From Thermoleophilaceae bacterium (lineage in GTDB: Bacteria > Actinomycetota > Thermoleophilia > Solirubrobacterales > Thermoleophilaceae), in assembly GCA_030447905.1 (NCBI GenBank), contig JAUJNZ010000011.1:1-64000 (forward strand): a stretch of DNA of 64,000 nt. The letters are read 5' to 3'. A program made the position numbers and the translations under genes. Position 1 is the stretch's first letter. Each line of letters starts with the position of its first letter. Shown here piece after piece: positions 40,994 through 49,416 of this stretch. The notes beneath the pieces are model-generated. The model was not told where the DNA came from and searched no databases. It was given only the letters and a program-made list of their open reading frames with translations.

Positions 40994-41502
40994 CCAGGCC
41001 TCCCGCCTTCGCCATCGTCCTCGCCGAGACCGAGGAAGCGCCGATCGACCTCGATGACGCCCGCCCGGGAGTCGATGCCGAGCACCGCGTCGGACACGAG
41101 CGGGATCAGCAGCCCGTCCTCCCCGACCTCGAGCAGGTCGCACGAGGCCCCGGCGAGCACCCGGCGAACCTCCCCGAGTCCCTCGACCCGAGCGCCGACC
41201 AGATCCTCGACGAGCCACTCACCGGGGCCGAGCGGGGCGAGCTCCTCCTCGACGAGGACCGCCTCCCCCCGCCGCGCGGCCGCCGCGGCGCGAGTGTCGA
41301 CCCCGGTGATCCTCAGCAGCGGTCGTTCGCCCGTGCCCGCTCGGCGCTCGACCCGCGCGCGGCCCCCGGCCACGACGACCTCCGCACCCGGAGCCAGCGC
41401 CTCACGGGCCGCTTCGACCGCTCCCTCGACCCAGAAGCTCCCGTCGCGGCCGTGGGCGCCGCCCACCCGGCCGACGCTCACCAGACGGCCGCCGGCGCTC
41501 AA
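40990..41502 (-). CDS. rimM: ribosome maturation factor RimM
   Basis: About 170 residues. VSVGRVGGAHGRDGSFWVEG is the RimM N-terminal signature, and the PRC-barrel half has LVGARVEGLGEVRRVL, LIPLVSDAVLGIDS and VIEVDRRFLGL. It assists 30S head assembly around bS13/uS19. The TTG at 41502 overlaps the khpA TGA and is preferred; a GTG at 41481 is an alternative. Its end overlaps trmD by 4 bp. Confidence 0.9.
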   Translation of the reverse strand: MSAGGRLVSVGRVGGAHGRDGSFWVEGAVEAAREALAPGAEVVVAGGRARVERRAGTGERPLLRITGVDTRAAAAARRGEAVLVEEELAPLGPGEWLVEDLVGARVEGLGEVRRVLAGASCDLLEVGEDGLLIPLVSDAVLGIDSRAGVIEVDRRFLGLGEDDGEGGRPG

Positions 41503-41732
41503 TCCACGACGTCGATGAGCACGCGCCGGCCCTGCTTGACCGCGGCCGCGCGGGCGAGCTGGCGCATGGCGCCGATCGTGCGCCCGCCGCGACCGATGAC
41601 CTGGCCGACGTCGTCCTCGGCGACGCTCAGCTCGAGAACCAGGGTGCCGTCGTCCTCCTCGAACTCCTCGACCGACACCGCGTCGGGGTTGTCGACGAGC
41701 GCCCGAGCCAGAAAGGCGAGCAGCTCGACCAT
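41499..41732 (-). CDS. khpA: KH-domain RNA-binding protein KhpA
   Basis: 77 residues: MVELLAFLARALVDNPDAV, then a type II KH domain with the GxxG loop in VGQVIGRGGRTIGAMRQL and a terminal RVLIDVVD. KhpA with KhpB/EloR binds RNAs linked to cell-wall elongation. It lies in its usual place between rpsP and rimM and overlaps rimM at the stop. Confidence 0.94.
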   Translation of the reverse strand: MVELLAFLARALVDNPDAVSVEEFEEDDGTLVLELSVAEDDVGQVIGRGGRTIGAMRQLARAAAVKQGRRVLIDVVD

Positions 41733-41743
41733 TGCGAGCGCCG

Positions 41744-42181
41744 CTAGCCGGCGTCGCCGCTGGACGCGGCGTGCTCCTCGTCGACCGGCTCCCCGCTCGA
41801 AGCCGCCTGAGCATCAGACGCTTCCGGCGGCGCCTCTGTCTCCCCGGGCGGGGCCGTCGGTGGGGGCGCCTCCTCGGCGGGCTCGGGCACGGGCACCGGC
41901 TCCGCGGGGGCCTCGCTCGCCTCCGCCCGCTCGGGCGGGGCGCTGCGCTCGCTGGCGCGCAGCAGGCTCAGCACGGCCTCCGAGGGCTGGGCCCCGCGAG
42001 CGCGCCACGCGTCGATGCGCTCGCGGTCGAGGACGATCTCGGAGGGCTGGCGCTGGGGGTTGTAGCGTCCCACGGTCTCGATCACGCGGCCGTCGCGCTT
42101 CGAGCGGCCGTCGGCCACCACGACTCGCCATATCGGGTTCTTGCGGTTGCCCACGCGGGTCAACCGGAGGCGTACTGCCAC
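41744..42181 (-). CDS. rpsP: 30S ribosomal protein bS16 with long acidic C-terminal tail
   Basis: 145 residues, against about 80-90 in most bacteria. The core MAVRLRLTRVGNRKNPIWRVVV, VETVGRYNPQ (here IETVGRYNPQRQP) and LDRERIDAWRARGAQPSEAV is canonical. After residue 85 comes a Pro/Ala/Glu/Ser tail of about 60 residues with many repeated EAP/PEP units. The bL19 gene nearby has a shorter tail of the same kind. Such extensions are known in actinobacteria and probably lie on the ribosome surface. Confidence 0.96.
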   Translation of the reverse strand: MAVRLRLTRVGNRKNPIWRVVVADGRSKRDGRVIETVGRYNPQRQPSEIVLDRERIDAWRARGAQPSEAVLSLLRASERSAPPERAEASEAPAEPVPVPEPAEEAPPPTAPPGETEAPPEASDAQAASSGEPVDEEHAASSGDAG

Positions 42182-42230
42182 TTCTAGATCACCTCGGTCG
42201 GGCTCCTGGCGGAGACGGCAGCGCAGAACC

Positions 42231-43562
42231 TTAGCGCCCCCCCACCAGCTGCGACAGCGACGGCATTCGTCCCTGTGAGACCTGACGCATGACCTTCTGC
42301 ATCTGGGAGAACTGCTTGACGAGCTGGTTCACGGCCTGGACGGAGGTCCCTGACCCCCGCGCGATCCGCCGTCTCCGGGAGCCGTTGAGGACCCCTGGGT
42401 TGCGGCGCTCCTCCGGGGTCATCGAGGTGATGATCGCCCCCAGGCGGTCGAGCTCGCGGTCGTCGACATTCATGCCCGACAACTGAGCGCTGTTGAGCCC
42501 GGGGATCATCTTGAGCAGGCCGCTCAGCGGCCCCATCTTGCGTACCTGCTGCATCTGCTCGAGGAAGTCCTCGAGCGTGAACTGCTGGTTGCGCAGCTTT
42601 CGCTCGAGCTCGGCGGCGCGGTCCTCGTCGATCTGGGCCTCGGCCTTCTCGACCAGGGTCATGACGTCGCCCATGCCGAGGATCCGCTGGGCCATGCGGT
42701 CGGGGTGAAAGCGCTCGAAGGCGTCGAGCTTCTCGCCGGTCGAGGCGTAGATGATCGGCTTGCCGGTGACCGCCTTGACCGACAACGCCGCGCCGCCGCG
42801 GGCGTCGCCGTCGACCTTGGTGAGCACGACGCCGTCGAAGGCCGCCGTCGCGGAGAAGCTCTCGGCCACGTTCACCGCGTCCTGGCCGGTCATCGAGTCG
42901 ACGACGAGCAGCACGTTGTGGGGCTTCGTCCGCTTCTTGATCTTGGCGAGCTCGGCCATCAGCGCCTCGTCGACGTGCAGGCGCCCGGAGGTGTCGACGA
43001 TCAGCACGTCGCGCTCCTCGGAGCGAGCGCGCCCGAGCGCCCACTCGGCGATGTCGACCGGGTCGCGGCCGGTCCCCTGCTCGTAGACGGCGGCGCCGGC
43101 CTGGGCGCCGACCTTGACGAGCTGGTCGACCGCGGCCGGGCGGTAGACGTCGCAGGCGGCGAGGGCGACGTCCTTGCCGTTCTCCTCCCGCAGGTGGCGG
43201 GCGAGCTTGGCGCAGGCCGTCGTCTTGCCGGAGCCCTGGAGGCCGGCCATGAGGATGACGGTCGGCGACTTCGATCCGAACACGAGGTCGCGCCCCGCGC
43301 CGCCCATCAGGTCGGTCAGCTCGTCGCTGACGATCTTCACCACCTGCTGGGCGGGGTTGAGCGACTCCATGACCTCCTGCCCGAGCGCGCGCTCCCTGAC
43401 CTGCGCGGTGAAGCGCTTCACGACCTGGAAGTTGACGTCGGCCTCGAGCAGCGCGAGGCGGATCTGGCGCATCGCCTTGGAGACGTCGTCCTCGGTCAGC
43501 TTGCCCCGGGACCGGACGTCGCCGAGGGCGGCCTGGAGGCGCTCGGAGAGGGCGTCGAACAC
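42231..43562 (-). CDS. ffh: signal recognition particle protein Ffh
   Basis: 443 residues. N domain (MFDALSERLQAALGDVRSRG), G domain with GLQGSGKTTACAKLA, DVYRPAAVDQL, DTSGRLHVDEAL and TKVDGDARGGAAL, then a Met-rich M domain with LEDFLEQMQQVRKMGPLSG and RRRRIARGSG, which binds SRP RNA. It escorts ribosome-nascent chain complexes to FtsY. It leads the ffh-rpsP-khpA-rimM-trmD-rplS-lepB-rnhB cluster. Starts at an ATG or GTG at 43562, in the usual position. Confidence 0.97.
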   Translation of the reverse strand: MFDALSERLQAALGDVRSRGKLTEDDVSKAMRQIRLALLEADVNFQVVKRFTAQVRERALGQEVMESLNPAQQVVKIVSDELTDLMGGAGRDLVFGSKSPTVILMAGLQGSGKTTACAKLARHLREENGKDVALAACDVYRPAAVDQLVKVGAQAGAAVYEQGTGRDPVDIAEWALGRARSEERDVLIVDTSGRLHVDEALMAELAKIKKRTKPHNVLLVVDSMTGQDAVNVAESFSATAAFDGVVLTKVDGDARGGAALSVKAVTGKPIIYASTGEKLDAFERFHPDRMAQRILGMGDVMTLVEKAEAQIDEDRAAELERKLRNQQFTLEDFLEQMQQVRKMGPLSGLLKMIPGLNSAQLSGMNVDDRELDRLGAIITSMTPEERRNPGVLNGSRRRRIARGSGTSVQAVNQLVKQFSQMQKVMRQVSQGRMPSLSQLVGGR

Positions 43563-43643
43563 TGTCGGGGGAGACTAGCCCGTCCAACGCCGCCTCTTCG
43601 CGGGTTCGTGACCTCCACGAGTCCCGCGGGCAGACTGTGCTGG

Positions 43644-44279
43644 GTGGCTGAGCCGAAGACACACCGCGGACGCGAGACCCGTGAGCGAATCGTGCTCACC
43701 GCCGTGCGGCTCTTCCAGGAGAGCGGGGTGAGCGCGACGAGCGTCGACGAGATCCTCCGCGCCGCCGGGGCCGGTAAGGGCCAGCTGTACCGCTACTTCG
43801 AGAGCAAGGAGATGCTCGTCGCGGCCGTCGTAGCCCACCAGGTCGAGGATTACCTCGGCGGCCAGCTCGAGACGCTCGAGCGGCTGGAGACATGGGAGGA
43901 GCTCGAGGGCTACCTGGGCGGGCTCGTGGCGGGACACGAGGAGCGTGCTTTCCTCGGCGGGTGCCCGGTGGGCTCCCTGGCGCTCGAGCTGGCCGGCGAG
44001 GACGAGGATCTGCGCCGCCAGCTCGCCGAGGCGCTCGCCGCCTGGAGAGTTAGCCTGGCGGTCGGCCTCCGGCGGCTGATCGACCGGGGGCTGCTGCGGG
44101 GCGATGCCGTGCCCGAGCGCCTCGCCACCTCGCTGCTGGCGACCGTCCAGGGGGCCTATCTCCTGTCCACGGTGCACCGGGACGGCGACGTCATGGCGGA
44201 GGCCCTGCGGGAAGCGCTGGCGCACCTGCGCTCCCACGCCGAGACCCCCGGCGACCCGAGCGGCGGCGGTACCGTTTAG
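43644..44279 (+). CDS. TetR/AcrR-family transcriptional regulator
   Basis: 211 residues. N-terminal helix-turn-helix RERIVLTAVRLFQESGVSATSVDEILRAAGAGKGQLYRYFESKEML, quoted only to mark residues 10-55, is a typical TetR domain; the ligand domain carries RAFLGGCPVGSLALELAGED, a motif of the TetR subgroup with a C-terminal TetR_C region linked to organic stress ligands. GTG at 43644 is the likely start. The membrane protein gene 40 bp downstream is the obvious target or partner. Confidence 0.88.
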   Translation: MAEPKTHRGRETRERIVLTAVRLFQESGVSATSVDEILRAAGAGKGQLYRYFESKEMLVAAVVAHQVEDYLGGQLETLERLETWEELEGYLGGLVAGHEERAFLGGCPVGSLALELAGEDEDLRRQLAEALAAWRVSLAVGLRRLIDRGLLRGDAVPERLATSLLATVQGAYLLSTVHRDGDVMAEALREALAHLRSHAETPGDPSGGGTV

Positions 44280-44319
44280 TATCGTCGCCGGATCGTCCAG
44301 CCTTGGGAGGAGTCAGCGC

Positions 44320-44781
44320 ATGACCGAGTCCAACAGCCTCTCCACCACGCTCGGGCGCGGCACCACCGCCGGCCTGGTCGGCGTCGTCGTCATGACGGCC
44401 TTCCAGCGGCTCGTCGAGATGCCGCTCACCGGTCGCAAGGAGAGCTACGCCCCCGCCGATCTGGTCATGAAGCTCTCGCCCATTCGCCCCAAGCGCAAGC
44501 GTGACCGGCGCCGCCTCAACTACGTCGCCCACTTCAGCGTGGGGGCAGCCTGGGGCGCCGGGCACGCGGCGATCGCCGAGCGTGCCGGGCTACGGGGCCA
44601 GCGGGCCGTCGCCGCGGTCTTCGGAGCCTTGTACGTCGGCGACGTGGTCGCCAATACGGCTCTGGGCCTCTACAAGCCGTGGCAGTGGACCCGGCAGGAC
44701 TGGGTCGTCGACGTGGTCGACAAGCTCCTGCTCGCCGAGGCGACGGGGCTCGTCTTCGACGGGCTGAGCTCGCCGGTCTGA
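44320..44781 (+). CDS. small membrane protein, co-directional with TetR
   Basis: 153 residues with about three hydrophobic segments: TTAGLVGVVVMTAFQRLVEMP, FSVGAAWGAGHAAIA and AVAAVFGALYVGDVVANTALGLY. This resembles the DUF1440-type layout, but I am not certain. ATG 44320 has GGGAGGAG 8 nt before it. It is probably regulated by the upstream TetR protein. Confidence 0.7.
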   Translation: MTESNSLSTTLGRGTTAGLVGVVVMTAFQRLVEMPLTGRKESYAPADLVMKLSPIRPKRKRDRRRLNYVAHFSVGAAWGAGHAAIAERAGLRGQRAVAAVFGALYVGDVVANTALGLYKPWQWTRQDWVVDVVDKLLLAEATGLVFDGLSSPV

Positions 44782-45126
44782 GCGGCGAGCGCCGGTCGCC
44801 TTGCCTCGACTCGACTTCTCGCCACCATGCGGTCCGTGAGCGATCAGCGCGCGCTCCCGGCCTCCGCCGCCGTGTCGGGGGTGGTCTGAGAAGAGCCCGT
44901 CGACGCCGAGCCCATAGAAGCTCGAGTATCCTGGCAGTCACCCGCGCTGGCCCACGGCGTCGGACACGCGAGCGGCCGGACGAGCGCCAGCACGCCCAGG
45001 GAGCCGGTCAGAGGGAGAGCGCGTGCCCAGCGCGCTTAGGCGGCTCCGCAACTGCCTTGGGATGGTTCCTCATCGAGGTTGAGGTCGAATTTGGGCCGCG
45101 ATCGCCGTGGCGGTACGCTCCCCGTC
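44782..45126. other. intergenic region, 345 bp
   Basis: Between the small membrane protein and the rhodanese gene. Both strands have only low-complexity open frames without start signals. No tRNA, terminator with T-tract or known riboswitch is recognisable. The last 40 bp presumably hold the rhodanese promoter. Confidence 0.6.
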
Positions 45127-45477
45127 GTGCCCGTCTTCGACGACCCTCCATCGGAGATTTCGCCCGAGCGCGTGGCCGAGCTGTGGAGGCGAGGCGAGGT
45201 GCAGCTGATCGACGTGCGCGAGCCTTACGAGCACGCGGCCGGGCGCATCGCGGGCGCGCGCCACATCGAGCTCGAGCGGCTCGCCTCGGAGGCCGAGACG
45301 ATCGACGGCGACCGTCCCGTCGTCTTCCACTGCCGCCTCGGCGCGCGGTCGGGCATGGCGACGCAGGCCTTCCGAGCCGCTGACTACGACGCCTACAACA
45401 TGACGGGTGGCCTCCAGGCGTGGGCCGATGCGGGGCTCCCGCTGGAGCCGGCCGAGGGGTACGTGGCCGCGCACTGA
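45127..45477 (+). CDS. single-domain rhodanese
   Basis: 116 residues. ISPERVAELWRRGEVQLIDVREPYEHAAGRIAGARHIELE (in part) and the active-site loop VVFHCRLGARSGMATQAFRAA, with Cys as the catalytic residue, then NMTGGLQAWADAGLPLE. It transfers sulfane sulfur in the cytoplasm. GTG 45127 starts at the conserved N-terminus. Unlike the TGA-containing rhodanese at 12.9 kb, it has a standard CxxGxRS loop and no second redox residue. Confidence 0.9.
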   Translation: MPVFDDPPSEISPERVAELWRRGEVQLIDVREPYEHAAGRIAGARHIELERLASEAETIDGDRPVVFHCRLGARSGMATQAFRAADYDAYNMTGGLQAWADAGLPLEPAEGYVAAH

Positions 45478-45581
45478 GCGTTCGGCCTCCCGGCGGCCGT
45501 GCCCTTCAGCCGAGCAAGTCCGAAGGCGGAAGCTCCTCGGAGAATACGGACGGCACTGGCTAACCTGACGTGGTCGTAAGG

Positions 45582-46127
45582 TCACTGTTGTGAGTGAGCG
45601 GAGTGGCTGGAGTGCTTTGAGCCTGAGTGCTCGCCCTGGCTGGCGTCGTTGCCGTGGTCGTTGAGTTGGGCATCGAACCAAGCGCCGATGGCGGCCGCGA
45701 GCAGGGAATCGCTGGTTCGGTACGTGATCTCGGCGCCGTCGGGGAGGTCGCGGAAGCGCACCTCGATCCGCTGGAAGCCGGCGTTGAGTGCGGCGAGGCC
45801 GGGCATGTCGTCCCCGTGGATGGAGGCGGGGTCGGCGAACTCGCCGCGCCGGAAGGCGGCGGCCTCCTCGCGCAGGTGCTGGCGGATGAGGCGGATTTCG
45901 GTGCGGTCGCCGGGGTCGTGGGCAACGACGCGCTGCGTGCCACCGGTCGGGTCCTTGTCGAAGACGTGGGTGGTGGAGTCGAGCGAGAACGGCATGACGC
46001 TGGCGCCGCGCTGAGCGACCACCTCCTGGCGGGAGGTACCTTCCCCGCCGAACGTCACGGCGGCGGCGACTCCGAGGCCCGCGATCGCGGCGGCGGCCAG
46101 TACGGCGGCGATGCGTCGGTCAGACAT
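45582..46127 (-). CDS. exported protein with His-rich C-terminus, partner of MarR
   Basis: 181 residues. N-terminal signal/anchor helix (IAAVLAAAAIAGLGVAAAVTF), then VMPFSLDSTTHVFDKDPTGGTQRVVAHDPGD and GEFADPASIHGDDMPGLAALNAGFQRIEVRFRDLPDGAEITYRT (in part). The end is rich in His and Ser (SGSKHSSHSAHSQQ), which could bind metal ions. Similar proteins are common next to MarR genes in actinobacteria and are of unknown function. Its start overlaps the marR stop by 8 bp, so the two are co-translated. Confidence 0.78.
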   Translation of the reverse strand: MSDRRIAAVLAAAAIAGLGVAAAVTFGGEGTSRQEVVAQRGASVMPFSLDSTTHVFDKDPTGGTQRVVAHDPGDRTEIRLIRQHLREEAAAFRRGEFADPASIHGDDMPGLAALNAGFQRIEVRFRDLPDGAEITYRTSDSLLAAAIGAWFDAQLNDHGNDASQGEHSGSKHSSHSAHSQQ

Positions 46128-46569
46128 CGGCCGTCTCCGGGGGCTCGCTCTTCGCGAGGCTTGCGGTCAACAAGTCCAGCGTGCGCAGCACGGCATCACG
46201 CTCGTCGTCGGGCACCCCGGCGAGCAGCGTCGCCATGCGCGCCCTCCGCGCGCCCGCGAGACGATCGGCCGCCGCCCGTCCTTGCTCGGTCAGGACGAGC
46301 AGGACGGCGCGCTGATCTTGCCGATGGCGCTCGCGACGCAGCCAGCCGCAGCCGGCCAGCCCATCGGCAAGCCTGCTTACGACGCTGCGGTCCAGGTTCA
46401 GGCGCCGCGCGAGCTCGGACTGGGTGAGCGGCTGGTCGGCCAGCTCACTCAGCGCGTGCGCCTGCGAGACGCTGATCCGCTCGCCACAGGGGGTGCGTTC
46501 GGACTGGTGCAGCCCGAACGCGCGAACGAACGCGACAAGCCGCTGCTCGAGGTCGTCGATCGAGGACAT
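46120..46569 (-). CDS. MarR-family transcriptional regulator
   Basis: 149 residues. SISVSQAHALSELADQPLTQSELARRLNLDRSVVSRLADGLAGCGWLRRERHRQDQRAVLLVLTEQG (residues 33-100) contains the winged helix with recognition helix and wing. A Cys in ERTPCGERIS and one in LAGCGW could make it thiol- or oxidant-responsive. The Met at 46569 is used; another is 15 bp upstream. It is followed by the exported His-rich protein, which it may control. Confidence 0.9.
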   Translation of the reverse strand: MSSIDDLEQRLVAFVRAFGLHQSERTPCGERISVSQAHALSELADQPLTQSELARRLNLDRSVVSRLADGLAGCGWLRRERHRQDQRAVLLVLTEQGRAAADRLAGARRARMATLLAGVPDDERDAVLRTLDLLTASLAKSEPPETADV

Positions 46570-46918
46570 TGGTGCACGATACATCTATCACGGCGATGGT
46601 GGTAGCGGACCGCTGGGGCGGCTCGACTTCCGAGATGCGACGACTATGCGCTTCGAGGAAGAGCTGTCGGTCCCCTGCAGGGGGGTGAATCACCTCGACT
46701 TCTCCCGTTATGGCGGCTACTTCGTCGCGAGTTGCGAGTTGCGAGCGCACCCATAAAGGTCGACACCCGTCGCCGGAAGGACCTCGACGCCTCGACCTAC
46801 GCAGGCCGGAATGCTCCAGGACGGGGTGCCTTGACCTTGCGGGTGTCACCCTGGCACTGCGGGCTTGCGTCCCTTCTGGCCCGGAAGGCCGGGCATAGCG
46901 CTCGGCTAGCCTCAGACC
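46570..46918. other. intergenic region, about 350 bp
   Basis: Between marR and the Glu/Pro-rich lipoprotein gene, transcribed divergently. Both promoters should be here, but I can point to no convincing -35/-10 pair or MarR palindrome. The open frames crossing it lack protein-like composition. Confidence 0.6.
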
Positions 46919-47500
46919 GTGCCGATTCCGAGGCGCACTCGCCTGCTAGCGCTAGCCGTCGGAGCTGCTTCCCTCCTCGTCACCGGTTGTGGTGGCAGCG
47001 AGCTTCCGGGGACCGATGCAGAGGCGATGCTCCGGGACCTCGGCAAGGTCGAGCAGGGAGTCCGGGCGGGCGAATGCACGGCGACGCGACCGACGCTTCG
47101 ACGTCTCGATCGCAACGTCGCCTCGATTCCCCCCGATGTGGACGCCGAGGTGCGCACCACGCTCGACCGGGGCATCGACCACCTTGGGCGCCTGGTGGGC
47201 CAGGAGTGCAAGCAGCGGGAGCCTGACCCGGTAGTCACCGGACCCGAGCCGATCACTCCGCCGCCCGTCCAGTCAACGCCAGAGTTCGCCCCCCCGGTTA
47301 CCGAGCCACCGCCCGAGACCGAACATCAACATCAGGAAGAGCCGGCGGACGAGGAAGAGCCGGCGGACGAGGGGGAGCCGACGATCGAAGAGCCGGAGAT
47401 CGAGGAGCCCGAGGGGCCCGAGATCGAGGAGCCTGAGATCGAGGAGCCGGAGGAGCCGAACGTGCCCAAGAAGCTGAAGGGCAAGGGTTCGAAGCGGTGA
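46919..47500 (+). CDS. lipoprotein with Glu/Pro-rich repeat tail
   Basis: 193 residues. Signal peptide with lipobox SLLVTGC (Cys about 24), a small helical domain (TDAEAMLRDLGKVEQGVRAGEC through VGQECKQ, with two Cys) and a long tail of EEPADEEEPADEGEP and IEEPE/IEEPEGPEIEEPE repeats ending in a Lys-rich KKLKGKGSKR. The acidic tail probably spans or binds the cell wall. GTG start at 46919. Unknown function. Confidence 0.72.
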   Translation: MPIPRRTRLLALAVGAASLLVTGCGGSELPGTDAEAMLRDLGKVEQGVRAGECTATRPTLRRLDRNVASIPPDVDAEVRTTLDRGIDHLGRLVGQECKQREPDPVVTGPEPITPPPVQSTPEFAPPVTEPPPETEHQHQEEPADEEEPADEGEPTIEEPEIEEPEGPEIEEPEIEEPEEPNVPKKLKGKGSKR

Positions 47501-47711
47501 GGCGCCCGTCTGCCGGGTGTTTCAAGCGAGCGACGGCCGAGGTTGTGGCGCCGTTCGACTGCGGCGAGCTGAGGGTGGGAGCTGGCGCGGCGCGGCCCGC
47601 GCTACCGACGGGGCAGTGGCCGGGTGACGTGCGGCGCCAGCGAGCTCTTTCTGCGCTCCGTTTCGCCGAGGTGACTCGCGCGAACGAGGCGCATCCCAGC
47701 CTATGGCTAAG

Positions 47712-48215
47712 CTAGGCCCACCGCGGGAGCTCGAGCCAGACCCGGGTGTGCCCGTTCGCGTTCACTCCCCAGCGAGAGCTCATCCGCTCGACGAAGTGAA
47801 GTCCCCACCCCGAATCCTCGGGCGAGTCGAGCGTGCGCGCGGCCGGGGCGAAGCCGCTGCCACCGTCCTCGACTACCACGAGCACGCTGTCCGCACCCAT
47901 CGATACCTCGAGCCGGACGTGCGCCTCCGGGGCGGCGTCGGCGTGACGGACGCTGTTGGTCACGAGCTCGGTCACGAGCAGGCGCATGTCCTCGAGGACC
48001 TCGTGCTCGAGCTCACCCTCCAGTTGCTCGAGGGCATCACGGGCCTTGCCCGCGGCCTCGACGTCGGCATCGAGTCGCAGGCTCAGGCGCCGCGAGGTAC
48101 GCCATCCTGAGGGGACGGGGTCGTTGGAGGCTTGGCCATCCGTGCCTGCCGGAGCGCTCGCTGGACCCGGCCGCCCGCCGCCATCCCCGCGGCTCACCAT
48201 CATCGAGGCGGTCAT
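47712..48215 (-). CDS. RsbW-like anti-sigma factor serine kinase / HATPase
   Basis: 167 residues, GHKL ATPase fold: N-box MRLLVTELVTNSVRHADAAPE, G1 VVEDGGSGFAP and G2 SGWGLHFVERMSSRWG. This is the compact RsbW/SpoIIAB-like single-domain kinase abundant in actinobacteria, which phosphorylates anti-anti-sigma proteins and binds sigma factors. The N-terminal 40 residues are low complexity, and the start (one of several Met at 48200-48215) is uncertain. No sigma or anti-anti-sigma gene is adjacent; it follows murG by about 50 bp. Confidence 0.85.
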   Translation of the reverse strand: MTASMMVSRGDGGGRPGPASAPAGTDGQASNDPVPSGWRTSRRLSLRLDADVEAAGKARDALEQLEGELEHEVLEDMRLLVTELVTNSVRHADAAPEAHVRLEVSMGADSVLVVVEDGGSGFAPAARTLDSPEDSGWGLHFVERMSSRWGVNANGHTRVWLELPRWA

Positions 48216-48267
48216 TTGACCCCTTGTCCCCTTCGGTGAGTCGAAACAATCATCTTCGACCGACTCG

Positions 48268-49413
48268 TTAGGCGCAGGTACCGGTGGATCCGGGCTCGGA
48301 GTCGGCGCCGGAGGCGAGCCGGAGCAGCTCCTCGGCGATGTGGTGAGCGGCATCTGGCCGCGCCAGGGAGCGGGCCGCCCCGGCCATCCGGTCTAGCCGC
48401 GCCGGGTCGGCCAGGAGGTCCTCGACCTCCCGGGCCAGCCGATCGGCGTCGAGCTCGGAGTCGGTCACCACGGTCGCCGCGCCACCGGCCACCATCCAGC
48501 GCGCGTTGGCGCTCTGGTGGTCGCCGGTGGCTTGGGGGTAGGGCACGAGCACGGCCGGGAGCCCGGCGGCGGCGAGCTCGAAGATGGAGCCCCCGGCGCG
48601 GGCGGCGGCGAGGTCGGCGGCGGCGAGGGCGTCGGCGAAGGGCTCGATGTAGGGATGGAGGCGGTAATGGGAGGGCGACCCGAGCTTGGCCAGGCGCGCC
48701 GAGAGGAGCTCGTAGTCGCGCCGGCCGCAGGCGTGAAGCACCGACAGGGGCCCCGCCGGCCGGGCGAAGGCCTCGACCGCGGCCTCGTTTAGCGAGCGGG
48801 CGCCGAGCGAGCCTCCGAAGACGAGCAGGCAGGGCCGATCGGAGGGGAGGCCGAAGCGAGCACGCGCGGCCCCGCGGTCGGCGGCGAGGGTACCGGCGGG
48901 GATCGGGCGGCCAGTGAAGACCCTGCGCGCGGACCGACCACCTCCGCCGTCCTCGGGTGGAAAGGCGAGGAATATGCGGCGCGCGAGCGGGGAGAGCAGG
49001 CGGTTCGCGAGCCCCATGCGGCTGTCGGCCTCGCTCAGGGCGAGCGGGATGCCAAGCAACGCCGCGGCGAGGCCGACCGGTCCTGCGACGTACCCGCCCC
49101 CGCCGAGCACCACGCCGGGATGCAGGCGACGCAGGAGCCGCGGGGCACGAGCGGTCGCGAGGCCGGCGAGCCCGACCGCCCGGACCGCGCGGGCGGGGTT
49201 GCGGCGGTCGATGCCGACCACCCGCAGGCGGTGGAACGGATAGCCCGCGGCGGGCACGAGCTCGGCCTCCGCGCGCTCTCCGCCCACGAAGGCGACCTCG
49301 GCGCCGCGCTCGCGCAGAGCGTCGGCCACCGCCAAGGCGGGGACGACGTGGCCGGCGGTTCCGCCCGCCGCGACCACGACCCGCTCGCCCGCGCCTCTCG
49401 CGCCGCCGGTCAC
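48268..49413 (-). CDS. murG: UDP-GlcNAc:undecaprenyl-pyrophosphoryl-MurNAc-pentapeptide transferase
   Basis: 381 residues, GT-B fold. GGTAGHVVPALAVADAL, VLGGGGYVAGPVGLAA, the SEADSRMGLANRLLSP region in place of the usual HEQNAxxGxxN, FGGSLGARSLNE and AGGSIFELAAAGLPAVLVPYP are diagnostic. It makes lipid II at the inner membrane face. GTG 49413 starts 3 bp after ftsW. It is the last dcw gene; the next gene on this strand encodes an RsbW-like kinase, not murC or murB. Confidence 0.95.
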   Translation of the reverse strand: MTGGARGAGERVVVAAGGTAGHVVPALAVADALRERGAEVAFVGGERAEAELVPAAGYPFHRLRVVGIDRRNPARAVRAVGLAGLATARAPRLLRRLHPGVVLGGGGYVAGPVGLAAALLGIPLALSEADSRMGLANRLLSPLARRIFLAFPPEDGGGGRSARRVFTGRPIPAGTLAADRGAARARFGLPSDRPCLLVFGGSLGARSLNEAAVEAFARPAGPLSVLHACGRRDYELLSARLAKLGSPSHYRLHPYIEPFADALAAADLAAARAGGSIFELAAAGLPAVLVPYPQATGDHQSANARWMVAGGAATVVTDSELDADRLAREVEDLLADPARLDRMAGAARSLARPDAAHHIAEELLRLASGADSEPGSTGTCA

Positions 49414-49416
49414 CGC

